From Micromonospora ureilytica (GTDB taxonomy: Bacteria > Actinomycetota > Actinomycetes > Mycobacteriales > Micromonosporaceae), in NCBI RefSeq assembly GCF_015751765.1, contig NZ_JADOTX010000001.1:1240001-1304000 (forward strand): a stretch of 64,000 nucleotides of DNA. The letters are read 5' to 3'. Numbering within the stretch: position 1 is the stretch's first letter; every line of letters starts with the position of its first letter. Under the pieces are notes generated by a model that was not told the origin of the DNA, did no database searches, and was given only the letters and a program-made list of their open reading frames with translations. The translations under genes and the position numbers were made by a program. Below are positions 1-7,524 of this stretch, in pieces.

Positions 1-1
1 G

Positions 2-325
2 CCCGACGAGCCGGTCATCGACAAGCCCGGCAAGGGCGCCTTCCACGCCACCAACCTGGACGTCCTGCTCACCGAGCGGGGCATCCGCAGCCTTCTGGTC
101 ACCGGGGTCACCACCGAAGTGTGCGTGCACACCACAGTCCGGGAGGCCAACGATCGCGGGTACGAGTGCCTCGTGCTCGCCGACTGCGTCGGTTCCTACT
201 TCCCCGAGTTCCACCGGGTCGGACTCGACATGATTGCCGCCCAGGGCGGCATCTTCGGCTGGGTCGCCGACTCGGCGCAGGTACGCGCCGCGCTGCCCAC
301 CATCCCGTTGCAGCCCTCCTCCTGA
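2..325 (+). CDS. Isochorismatase-like cysteine hydrolase, C-terminal part (partial)
   Basis: The reading frame is open at the left edge of the window, so only the last 107 residues are visible. The segment [11 protein letters not shown] holds the nucleophilic cysteine of the isochorismatase-like cysteine hydrolase fold, followed by the usual [12 protein letters not shown] strand-turn. Family members hydrolyse amides such as biuret, ureidoacrylate, nicotinamide or N-carbamoyl compounds. The following permease starts 12 nt downstream and an AtzH-like gene comes next, which points to catabolism of a nitrogen heterocycle or a biuret-like compound (inference). The exact substrate cannot be read from this fragment. 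Confidence 0.85.
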   Translation, partial: PDEPVIDKPGKGAFHATNLDVLLTERGIRSLLVTGVTTEVCVHTTVREANDRGYECLVLADCVGSYFPEFHRVGLDMIAAQGGIFGWVADSAQVRAALPTIPLQPSS

Positions 326-337
326 CCGGGAGCAGCC

Positions 338-1945
338 ATGACCTCGACCAAACCCACAGTCGTCCCGCTGCCGTACTGGGTCCGCGGCGACACCAACGCG
401 TTCTTCGGTTTCGGCGTCAACGTCCTGGTCAACGTGCTCACCCTGACCGGGCTCTGCCTCGCCGTGGTGAACCTTCCCGAGGGGGAGGTGTTCGGCACCA
501 TCCTGCCGGCGCTCGGCATCGCCCTGGTCGCCGGGAACATCTACTACACCTACCTTGCCCGCCGGTTGGCTCGGCGGGAGAACCGCACCGACGTGACGGC
601 CCTGCCGTACGGGCCGAGCGTGCCGCACATGTTCATCGTCATCTTCGTCATCATGCTCCCCATCTACCTGCGCACCCAGGATCCCGTGCGGGCCTGGGAG
701 GCCGGGCTGGCGTGGGCCTTCATCATCGGCGTGATCGTGTTGATCGGCGCGTTCGTCGGGCCCTACATCCGCCGGTACGCGCCCCGGGCCGCGCTGCTCG
801 GCACCCTCGCCGGAATCTCCATCACGTTCATCTCGATGAACCCGGCCGGGCAGATGTGGCGGATGGCCTGGGTCGCGCTGCCGGTCTTCGCGTTGCTGCT
901 GATCGGCCTACTGACCGACGTGAAGCTGCCGTTCAACTTCCCGATCGGGCTCGCCGCGCTGCTGCTCGGCACCGCGATCGGCTGGGCCGGTGGGGCGATG
1001 TCGGTGCCGGACGTCACGGCCGCGGCCCGGGACATCGCCATCGCCGTCCCCTCGTTCAAGCTGGACCTGCTCTTCACCGGGCTGGCCGACATGGCGCCCC
1101 TGCTGGCGACTGCGATCCCGCTCGGCGTCTACAACTTCACCGAAGGCATGACGAACGTGGAGAGCGCGGCCACCGCGGGGGACAACTACAACCTGCGCAG
1201 CGTGCTGCTGGCCGACGGCGCGGGCGCGGTGATCGGGGCCGCGCTCGGCTCGCCGTTCCCACCGGCCGTCTATGTCGGGCACCCGGGTTGGAAGGCCGCC
1301 GGTGGACGCAGTGGCTATTCGATGGCGACCGGTGTGGTGATCGCGTTGCTCTGTTTCCTCGGCATGTTCGGGCTGCTCGGCGCGATCTTCCCGACCGCGG
1401 CGATCGTGCCGATCCTGCTCTACATCGGATTGCTGATCGGGGCGCAGGCGTTCCAGGCGACCCCCAGGGCGCACGCCGCGGCCGTGGTCGCCGCGCTGAT
1501 CCCGAACATCGCGGCCTGGGCCACCGGGCAGATCGACAACACCCTGGCGGCGGCCGGTACCACCGCCGCGGCGGTCGGTGACGATGCGCTCAACGGCGCC
1601 GGGGTGATCTACGACGGGCTGCTGGTGCTGGGTCAGGGCGCGATCCTCGCCGGCCTGGTGCTCGGCGCGGTGGTGGTCTTCATCATCGACAAGCGGTTCG
1701 GTCGGGCCGCGATCTTCGCCGGCTCCGGCGCGCTGCTGTCGTTCATCGGGCTGATCCACGGCGAGCGGATCGAGTGGAACGCCAACGGTCAGGTGGCACT
1801 CGGCTACCTCTTCGTCGCGGTGATCTGTGTGGTCTTCGCGCTGGGCCGCCCCACGCCCCGCGAACCGGACCCGGAGGAGGTCGGACCAGATGGAGAGCCT
1901 CGCCGGGGGGTGTCACGGCTCCCGGCCGCGCCGGTGAGTTCCTGA
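338..1945 (+). CDS. NCS2/AzgA-type nucleobase permease family protein
   Basis: A 535-residue integral membrane protein with about twelve hydrophobic segments between residues 20 and 500 and a hydrophilic, proline- and charge-rich tail. The motif YNFTEGMTNVESAATAGDNY near residue 270 is typical of NCS2-type purine/pyrimidine or related heterocycle transporters. A purine-rich stretch (GGGAGC) precedes the ATG. It lies between a cysteine hydrolase and an AtzH-like gene, with gaps of 12 and 26 nt, so it is probably the uptake system for the compound that those enzymes degrade. The substrate is unknown; uracil, xanthine or cyanuric-acid-like rings are possible. Confidence 0.85.
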   Translation: MTSTKPTVVPLPYWVRGDTNAFFGFGVNVLVNVLTLTGLCLAVVNLPEGEVFGTILPALGIALVAGNIYYTYLARRLARRENRTDVTALPYGPSVPHMFIVIFVIMLPIYLRTQDPVRAWEAGLAWAFIIGVIVLIGAFVGPYIRRYAPRAALLGTLAGISITFISMNPAGQMWRMAWVALPVFALLLIGLLTDVKLPFNFPIGLAALLLGTAIGWAGGAMSVPDVTAAARDIAIAVPSFKLDLLFTGLADMAPLLATAIPLGVYNFTEGMTNVESAATAGDNYNLRSVLLADGAGAVIGAALGSPFPPAVYVGHPGWKAAGGRSGYSMATGVVIALLCFLGMFGLLGAIFPTAAIVPILLYIGLLIGAQAFQATPRAHAAAVVAALIPNIAAWATGQIDNTLAAAGTTAAAVGDDALNGAGVIYDGLLVLGQGAILAGLVLGAVVVFIIDKRFGRAAIFAGSGALLSFIGLIHGERIEWNANGQVALGYLFVAVICVVFALGRPTPREPDPEEVGPDGEPRRGVSRLPAAPVSS

Positions 1946-1971
1946 CCGAACGGACCGAAGGGACGTACCGC

Positions 1972-2358
1972 ATGGAGATCGACCGGACGGACGTGGTCGC
2001 CGAGGTGGCGACGGCCTTCGCCGACTACGAGGGGGCGCTGGCCGACGGCGACGCTGACGGGATCTGCGGGTACTTCTGGGATTCCGAGCGGACCGTGCGG
2101 TTCGGCCTCGCCGACCATCAGTACGGGCTGGACGAGCAGCGCAAGTGGCGCGCCGTGCAGCCACCGCTGCCGCCCGGTCGCCGGCTGGTCGACCCGATCA
2201 TCACCACGTTCGGCCCGGACCTGGCGGTCGTGACAACCCGATTCGGGTACGACGGCAGCGCCGCCACCGGTCGGCAGACCCAGACCTGGGTACGCCTGCC
2301 TGTCGGCTGGCGGATCGTCACCGCGCACGTGTCGATCTCTGCCGCACCCACCGCCTGA
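1972..2358 (+). CDS. AtzH-like DUF3225 / NTF2-fold protein
   Basis: A 128-residue protein of the DUF3225 family, a nuclear-transport-factor-2-like fold that includes AtzH, the small subunit that associates with AtzE in 1-carboxybiuret hydrolysis. Family hallmarks are the W-D-S-E-R-T-V-R-F-G segment near residue 37 and the T-T-R-F-G-Y-D...G-R-Q-T-Q-T-W-V-R-L block near residues 85-110. GAAGGGA lies 8 nt before the ATG, which fixes this start; the same frame runs further upstream inside the permease gene without a better site. No AtzE-type amidase is visible in the window; it could lie to the left. The role is inferred from the family and neighbours. Confidence 0.8.
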   Translation: MEIDRTDVVAEVATAFADYEGALADGDADGICGYFWDSERTVRFGLADHQYGLDEQRKWRAVQPPLPPGRRLVDPIITTFGPDLAVVTTRFGYDGSAATGRQTQTWVRLPVGWRIVTAHVSISAAPTA

Positions 2359-2362
2359 CGGC

Positions 2363-2398
2363 GACGCGCCGCCCGGGACAGGACCCGAGCGGCGCGTC
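2363..2398. terminator. Bidirectional hairpin between convergent genes
   Basis: GACGCGCCGC at 2363-2372 pairs perfectly with GCGGCGCGTC at 2389-2398, and an inner CGGG/CCCG helix extends it. It sits between the AtzH-like gene (stop at 2358) and the convergent esterase gene (stop at 2418). There is no T-tract, as is usual for actinobacterial hairpin terminators. Confidence 0.65.
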
Positions 2399-2417
2399 TC
2401 CGACCTGGCGGGCGGTG

Positions 2418-3755
2418 CTAGCTGCGCGTGCTCCACTGCTGGTTGGCGCCGCCGTGGCAGGCCCAGAGGTGAAGCTGCGTCCCGTTGGCCGTGCCGGAGG
2501 CGACGGCGTCCAGGCACAGCCCCGACTGGGCGCTGGTGATGGTGCCGTTGGAGTTCAGGTTCCACTGCTGGTTGGCTTGGCCGTTGCAGTCCCAGATGAG
2601 GACCGCGGTGCCGTTGCTGCTGCCCGCGCCGCTGGCGTCCAGACACTTGTTGCCGTAGACGGTCAGGGTGCGGTTGGTGGTGTGGGTCCAACGCTGGTTG
2701 GTGCCACCGTGACAGTCCCACAGCTGCGGCCGGGCGCCGTTGCTGGTGCTGGAGTTGGGAATGTCGATGCACCGGCCGGACTGGTTACCCGCGATCAGCA
2801 CGTTCTGCTGGCCGGGGGGCGGGGTCGTCGGCGGGGGAGTGGTGGGCGGCACGTCCGACCCGAACTGGGTGAAGAACCGCCACACCTCCTGCTTGACCCA
2901 GCTCCGCGCGCCGCTCTCACACCCGGCACACCCGTCCACCGGGCCTTGCTGGTGGCCGCCGTCGAAGGCGGCCCAGACCACCGGGTAGCCGGCCCGGCAG
3001 GAGTACGCGGTGGTGATGTGGGTCAGGCTGCCGGCCCTCGGCTCGGGCGGGCTCTGCGCGGCGCATCCGTTGTTCCGGACGAACCTGTCGCGCAGCGACC
3101 GTCCGCTGCCGATGTTGTCGTTGATACCGTGAATGCCCAGGTACGCCACCGGCTGGGTGCCGCCGCTGCATCCGCTGATGGCCCCCGGAGCCGCGATTGC
3201 CGCGACCGCACGGAACACCGTCGGCCGGGAACACGCCAACGAGTAGCTCATCGCGCCGCCGTAGCTGAACCCGACGGAGAAGAGTTGCGTGGTGTCGACG
3301 CAGAGGGCGTTCGAGATCACGCGGACCATGTCGTCGGTGAAGGTCACGTCCTCACCGTTGGAGTTGCCCCAGCCGTTGTTGAGGCCCTGCGGGGCAACGA
3401 AGATCGTGCTGTTGTTCGACTGCGAGAGCATGCCGTAGTAGGCCCACGAGGCTCCGTCGCTGCCGCCGCCCGCGACCTGGCTGGCGGTGCCGCCCAACCA
3501 GTGGAACCCGAAGGCCAGTCGGTGGGCATAGGTGTTGTTGTAGCTGTCGGGCAGCCGAAGGATGAAGCTGCGGTTCTTCCCGCTGCTCTGGATGGTGTGG
3601 GTGCCGCTGTTCAGTCCGGGCGCCTTGCCGCAGCCGGCAGTGGTGGCCGCGGCAGCCGGTGCGACGGTCGTGACGACGTACGTTCCGATGGCGAACAGAA
3701 GCATGATCGCCATGGCTGCCCCCAGCCAGGGGGCGGAGAGTTTACGAAGTGGCAC
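2418..3755 (-). CDS. Secreted PHB-depolymerase-family esterase with C-terminal CBM13
   Basis: A 445-residue exported protein. A hydrophobic export segment spans residues 12-36. The catalytic alpha/beta-hydrolase domain covers about residues 40-310, with the lipase box GFSYGG (Ser164) and the family opening A-G-C-G-K-A-P. A Pro/Thr linker follows, then a ricin-type beta-trefoil (CBM13) with three repeats containing the W-D-C-x-G-x-x-N-Q-x-W signature. The family contains extracellular PHB depolymerases, acetylxylan esterases and feruloyl esterases. A carbohydrate-binding lectin module argues for a plant-polymer ester rather than PHB (inference). The GTG start at 3755 has GGAGG 7 nt upstream; a longer frame continues upstream but runs into the neighbouring gene. 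The next gene is a close paralogue. Confidence 0.85.
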   Translation of the reverse strand: MPLRKLSAPWLGAAMAIMLLFAIGTYVVTTVAPAAAATTAGCGKAPGLNSGTHTIQSSGKNRSFILRLPDSYNNTYAHRLAFGFHWLGGTASQVAGGGSDGASWAYYGMLSQSNNSTIFVAPQGLNNGWGNSNGEDVTFTDDMVRVISNALCVDTTQLFSVGFSYGGAMSYSLACSRPTVFRAVAAIAAPGAISGCSGGTQPVAYLGIHGINDNIGSGRSLRDRFVRNNGCAAQSPPEPRAGSLTHITTAYSCRAGYPVVWAAFDGGHQQGPVDGCAGCESGARSWVKQEVWRFFTQFGSDVPPTTPPPTTPPPGQQNVLIAGNQSGRCIDIPNSSTSNGARPQLWDCHGGTNQRWTHTTNRTLTVYGNKCLDASGAGSSNGTAVLIWDCNGQANQQWNLNSNGTITSAQSGLCLDAVASGTANGTQLHLWACHGGANQQWSTRS

Positions 3756-3823
3756 AGTTGAGCCTCCTTGTGTGTGAATGGTCAGCCGGAGCGGCTGTTG
3801 CTCTGCCGGGGACCTCGCGGCGC

Positions 3824-5185
3824 TCAGCTTCGGCTCCACCGTTGGTTGGCCGCGCCGGTGCAGTCCCAGATCTGGACGCGCGTGCCGTTGGCCGTGCCGC
3901 CGCCGACCATGTCCAGGCACCGGCCCGAACCAACTCCGGTGATCGAGCCGTCGGTGTTGAGCCGCCACTTCTGGTTGGACTGGCCGTTGCAGTCCCAGAT
4001 GATCACCGAGCTGCCGTTCGCGGTGCCGGCGCCGTTGACGTCGAGGCACTTGCCGCCGAAGACGCGTAGCTCCTGGGCGGCGGTCGAGTTCCAGCTCTGG
4101 TTGCTCTGGCCGTGGCAGTCCCAGATGATCGCCGCCGCGCCGTTGGTCTGCGAGCCGCCGTTGACGTCGAGGCACCGTCCGGAGGACGTGCTGCGCAGGG
4201 CCGAGGTGTCACTCGGTGGCGGGGTGGTCGGTGGCGGGGTGGTCGGTGGCGTCGTGGGCTCGGTGCTACCGAACTGGGTGAAGAACCTCCATACCTCACC
4301 CTTGGTCCAGGTCCTGGCTCCGCTGTCCCCGCCGCCGTCCACCGGGCCGGGGCCGTGCCCGCCGTCGAAGGCGGCCCAGACCACCGGATAGCCGGACTGG
4401 CAGCCGGAGTAGGTGGTGGTGATGTGGGTCAGGCTGCCTGCCCTCGGCTCGGGCGGGTTCTGTGCGGTGCAGCCGTTGTTCCGGACGAACCTGTCGCGCA
4501 GGGACCGTCCGGCGGAGACGTTGAGCACCGCGTCCCCGATGCCATGGATTCCCATGTAAGCGACTGGCTGGGTGCCGCCGCTGCACCCGCTGAGCTGCCC
4601 ACCGGAGTAGACCGCGACAGCGCGGAAGACAGTTGGCCGGGAACAGGCCAGCGAATAGCTCATGCCGCCGCCGTAGCTGAAGCCGAGCGCGAAGCGTTGC
4701 GTGGTGTCGACACAGAGGTCGGCCTCGATGACCCTGATCATGTCGTCGACGAATGTGACGTCCTGGCCGCCGGGGTTGGCCCAGCCGTTGCCGTTGCCCT
4801 GGGGGGCGACGAAAATGGTGCTGTTGTTCGCCTGCTGCCGCAGCCCGTAGTAGGACCAGGCCGCCCCGTCGGACCCACCGCCGTCGACGTCGTTGGCGGT
4901 GCCGCCGTTCCAGTGGAATCCGAAGATCAACCGGTAGGCGTGGGTCCTGTCGTAGTTGTCAGGAATTCTCAGGATGAAGCTACGGTTCTGGCCGCTGCTC
5001 TGGATGGACCGTTGGCCACTGGTCAACGTGGGCGCCTTGCCGCACCCGGCGGTCGCTGCGGCCGCTCCGATGTTCGCGGCCGACGCGGTGGTGCTCAGGC
5101 CACCGGCCAGTGCCGCCGCGCTCACGGTCACGACGACGGCCGCAGCCGTCGCCAGCAATCCAAGGATGGGTCTACGTCTTGTCAT
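3824..5185 (-). CDS. Secreted PHB-depolymerase-family esterase with C-terminal CBM13 (paralogue)
   Basis: A 453-residue paralogue of the protein encoded just downstream, with the same domain order: signal peptide (residues 1-44), catalytic domain with GFSYGG (Ser170) and the A-G-C-G-K-A-P opening, Thr/Pro linker, and a three-repeat ricin-type CBM13. The ATG at 5185 has GGGAG 8 nt upstream; an ATG eight codons earlier lacks such a site. The two genes are 68 nt apart on one strand and probably arose by tandem duplication. A strong promoter-like region lies about 300 bp upstream. Feruloyl or acetylxylan esterase activity is plausible given the hydroxycinnamate island in the window, but is not shown by sequence alone. 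Confidence 0.85.
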   Translation of the reverse strand: MTRRRPILGLLATAAAVVVTVSAAALAGGLSTTASAANIGAAAATAGCGKAPTLTSGQRSIQSSGQNRSFILRIPDNYDRTHAYRLIFGFHWNGGTANDVDGGGSDGAAWSYYGLRQQANNSTIFVAPQGNGNGWANPGGQDVTFVDDMIRVIEADLCVDTTQRFALGFSYGGGMSYSLACSRPTVFRAVAVYSGGQLSGCSGGTQPVAYMGIHGIGDAVLNVSAGRSLRDRFVRNNGCTAQNPPEPRAGSLTHITTTYSGCQSGYPVVWAAFDGGHGPGPVDGGGDSGARTWTKGEVWRFFTQFGSTEPTTPPTTPPPTTPPPSDTSALRSTSSGRCLDVNGGSQTNGAAAIIWDCHGQSNQSWNSTAAQELRVFGGKCLDVNGAGTANGSSVIIWDCNGQSNQKWRLNTDGSITGVGSGRCLDMVGGGTANGTRVQIWDCTGAANQRWSRS

Positions 5186-5394
5186 GAAGGGGCTCCCGCC
5201 ACTCGGCACGAACTGATTGAAAGGTCCACGGCGACCCGCACGCCGTCACGACGCGTCACCGCAGGTCACCCCCGTCGAACCACGTTCGTCGCGAGCGAAC
5301 CCGAGGAGACGCGATGTGCCCACGGCGCCCGGCCGGCTCATTGACACAGGTTCCCGCCAGTGGTCTCGCCGCCCACGCAGGACCAGTCGAACGT

Positions 5395-5520
5395 CGAATC
5401 GATGGTGGCCGCATCGTGTGCCCGAACACCACGCGACCGTTCGCCGGACGGTGCTGGAGCAGCCAACTCGGCGTCGAATCGATTCGCCTCGACGCTAGAT
5501 CGCGCAGTGAAAGATGTCAA
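5395..5520 (-). promoter_or_regulatory. Promoter with palindromic operator upstream of the esterase pair
   Basis: On the minus strand TTGACA (5520-5515), a 17-bp spacer and TAGCGT (5497-5492) form a good sigma-70-type promoter. The perfect 12-bp palindrome CGAATCGATTCG (5475-5486) lies directly downstream of the -10, where a repressor would block initiation. The 11-mer GTCGAATCGAT occurs here (5473-5483) and again at 5393-5403. The 5' untranslated region would be about 300 nt. The rest of the 5186-5557 gap shows no convincing gene. Confidence 0.5.
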
Positions 5521-5557
5521 TGCCGTGTCCGGCAGGTTGCGACCCCGGGTGGCCCGG

Positions 5558-6148
5558 TCAGGCGCTCGTGAGGTCGGCCGCGCCGAAGGAGACCGCGAAT
5601 CGCTTGCACCAGATGGAGACGCTCCGGAAGTCGTCCGGGTCCACCGACGCCGGCAGCTCGTACACCTGGTTGCCCTTGTTGCCCTTGAGCTTCGCCAGCT
5701 CGACCCATTCGCCGTCGTCGAACACACGCCAGCCGGCCGTGCCTCGGATGACCGGTTGGTCGGTCAGCCACACCCGCAGGTCCGGACCGTTCGACGTGTT
5801 CAGGTTCCGAATGACGAGCTGGTGGCGGCCATCGGCGAGCCGGTGGATCTCGGCACTGCCGGTCGTCCGGTGCTCATGGGTGACGAACTCGCCGACGGTC
5901 AGGATCTCGTTCGCCGCGGGCGTGGGCGTCGAGGCCGCGGGGGTGGCCGCCGGGCCCGCGGGGGCGGGGCTCGCGGACGCCGGGACCGGGGCGGCCGAGG
6001 TCGTCGCCACGCGGGGAACCGCCTCGTCGACGTAGGTGTCGGTGAACAGCTTCCACGGCTGGAACCAGTAGAGGGCCAGCATCACCACGACGACCGCGCA
6101 GGCGAGGCCGGCTCGGGCCACCGGCGACCGAAAGATCCGTTTTCCCAT
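5558..6148 (-). CDS. Membrane-anchored DM13-domain protein
   Basis: A protein of 196 residues. One N-terminal membrane segment (about residues 11-31) is followed by an Ala/Pro/Thr-rich spacer (residues 48-80) and a DM13 domain, which in other proteins is proposed to act in electron transfer or redox at the cell surface. The DM13 signature N-x-S-N-G-P-D-L-R-V-W-L and the conserved Cys in V-S-I-W-C-K-R-F are present. The ATG at 6148 is chosen because a TACGCT -10 ends six bases before it (leaderless transcript); no Shine-Dalgarno sequence is visible. A two-component-type repeat lies further upstream. It follows mtnP after 57 nt but appears to have its own promoter. Confidence 0.8.
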   Translation of the reverse strand: MGKRIFRSPVARAGLACAVVVVMLALYWFQPWKLFTDTYVDEAVPRVATTSAAPVPASASPAPAGPAATPAASTPTPAANEILTVGEFVTHEHRTTGSAEIHRLADGRHQLVIRNLNTSNGPDLRVWLTDQPVIRGTAGWRVFDDGEWVELAKLKGNKGNQVYELPASVDPDDFRSVSIWCKRFAVSFGAADLTSA

Positions 6149-6154
6149 CACCGC

Positions 6155-6210
6155 AGCGTACGGTCGCGGCGGCCGTCGAACTGTTCGCGAACCCTTTCGG
6201 AACTCTTACG
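6155..6210 (-). promoter_or_regulatory. Promoter of DM13 gene with CGTAAG-type direct repeats
   Basis: On the plus strand CTTTCG (6194-6199), five bases, CTTACG (6205-6210); read in the gene's direction this is CGTAAG-N5-CGAAAG with an 11-bp period, as OmpR-type regulators bind. Thirty-three bases further down the minus strand is TACGCT (6160-6155), six bases before the ATG. The same arrangement occurs before the GT2 gene (10748) and the response-regulator gene (13470). Confidence 0.55.
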
Positions 6211-7054
6211 ACGGTCGCCGCTCCGTACCTGCCAGCGCCTGTCCACACGGGCATGCCCCCTGGTCCTCCGGCAACGTCTTCACCGCGTCGCCGAGCAGGA
6301 GGCGCAGACGATCGATGTTCCGCGCGAAGACCGTGAACACCTCCTGCTGGGTGACCCCGTGACCGACCTCGACGCCCGAGTCGAGGTCGGTCACCAGGGA
6401 CAACGCGGTGTAACACAGCGCCAGTTCGCGTGCCAGCACCGCTTCCGGGTGACCGGTCATACCGACGACCGACCAGCCCTCCCGGCCGTACCACTGTGAT
6501 TCGGCGCGGGTGGAGAACCGGGGCCCTCCGATGACGACCATGGTTCCGCCGTCGACCGGCTGCCAACCGGCGGAGCGGGCGGCGTCGAGGACCGCGGCCC
6601 GTCCGACCGGGCAGTAGGGGTCGGCGAAGGGCACATGGACGACCTGGGGGAGTTGCCCGTCCGCGCCTGGCTGTCCGTCGTAGTAGGTCTGCTCGCGGCC
6701 GCTGGTCCGATCGACGAGTTGGTCAGGTACGACGAGGGTGCCGGGGCCCAGATCCGGTTGCAGGCCGCCCACGGCGCCCGGTGCGAGCACCTGGCGGACG
6801 CCGAGTGCTCGCAGCGCCCACAGGTTGGCCCGGTAGTTGATGCGGTGTGGGGGGAGTGTGTGCCGGCGTCCGTGGCGGGGCAGGAACGCCACCGGCCGCC
6901 CGGCGAGATTACCGATGGACAGCGAGTCGCTCGGCGGTCCGTACGGTGTGTCGACGCTGACCTCGGCGACGTCGTCGAGAAACTCGTAGAAGCCCGATCC
7001 GCCGATCACGCCGATCGGCGCTTGCTCGGTCGTGCTGATTTCTCCTGCTGACAT
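6206..7054 (-). CDS. mtnP: S-methyl-5'-thioadenosine phosphorylase
   Basis: A 282-residue cytoplasmic enzyme of the MTAP/PNP-II family, which phosphorolyses methylthioadenosine to adenine and methylthioribose-1-phosphate in methionine salvage. The opening I-G-V-I-G-G-S-G-F-Y, the R-H-G-R-x-H-x-x-P-P-H-R-I-N-Y-R-A-N motif near residue 60, G-G-P-R-F-S-T-R-A-E-S near 170 and V-V-G-M-T-G-H-P-E are all present, and the length is normal. The ATG at 7054 follows AGGAGGG at a good distance. It starts 44 nt after the five-gene operon upstream and may be read through from it. A role as purine nucleoside phosphorylase of related specificity cannot be fully excluded. Confidence 0.9.
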   Translation of the reverse strand: MSAGEISTTEQAPIGVIGGSGFYEFLDDVAEVSVDTPYGPPSDSLSIGNLAGRPVAFLPRHGRRHTLPPHRINYRANLWALRALGVRQVLAPGAVGGLQPDLGPGTLVVPDQLVDRTSGREQTYYDGQPGADGQLPQVVHVPFADPYCPVGRAAVLDAARSAGWQPVDGGTMVVIGGPRFSTRAESQWYGREGWSVVGMTGHPEAVLARELALCYTALSLVTDLDSGVEVGHGVTQQEVFTVFARNIDRLRLLLGDAVKTLPEDQGACPCGQALAGTERRPS

Positions 7055-7098
7055 GTGATGCCCTCCTGGGGCGAAGAGTGGAGAACGCGCGGGCAGGC

Positions 7099-7524
7099 TC
7101 AGGGACGGTCGGTACGTCGGCCCGTGACGCGCCTGTCGACAGTGGTGGCGACGACCAGGACGATCACGATCGCGGCCCAGATGACGGCCAGCCCGACAGC
7201 GAGCCCCAGCGGGTAGTTGCGGTCCGGTAGGCCAGGGTTCGGAGGCGCCGAGGGCGGTCGCCACAGCAGGGGCACCGCGAGCAGCAGCAGCGTGGCGCTG
7301 GCCAGCAGACCCGCGGCGATCCAGGCCAGACGTAACCGGTTTGTCACCAGTCGGCCCAGCACCAGCCCGACCAGTCCGACCAGCGGCGCCACCAGGACGT
7401 CGTGCAGCACCGGGCCGCCGATCAGCCACGGCAGTGTGGTGCCGAGCTGGGGAAGGAGCAGCCAACCGCCGTACGCTGTGGCCGCCGCGCCGAGCACGAG
7501 CAGGAACAGTCGGACGGCTCTCAC
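7099..7524 (-). CDS. Small four-helix membrane protein of the molybdopterin operon
   Basis: A 141-residue protein with four predicted membrane segments (about residues 4-24, 36-57, 65-88, 105-130) and a basic C-terminal tail. I do not recognise a named domain. The GTG start overlaps the stop of the upstream cytochrome-b/molybdopterin gene by 4 nt and has GGAGG 7 nt upstream, so the two are translationally coupled. A role as a membrane partner of that oxidoreductase is likely on context only. Arg/Asp-rich ends suggest a cytoplasmic C-terminus. Confidence 0.75.
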   Translation of the reverse strand: MRAVRLFLLVLGAAATAYGGWLLLPQLGTTLPWLIGGPVLHDVLVAPLVGLVGLVLGRLVTNRLRLAWIAAGLLASATLLLLAVPLLWRPPSAPPNPGLPDRNYPLGLAVGLAVIWAAIVIVLVVATTVDRRVTGRRTDRP

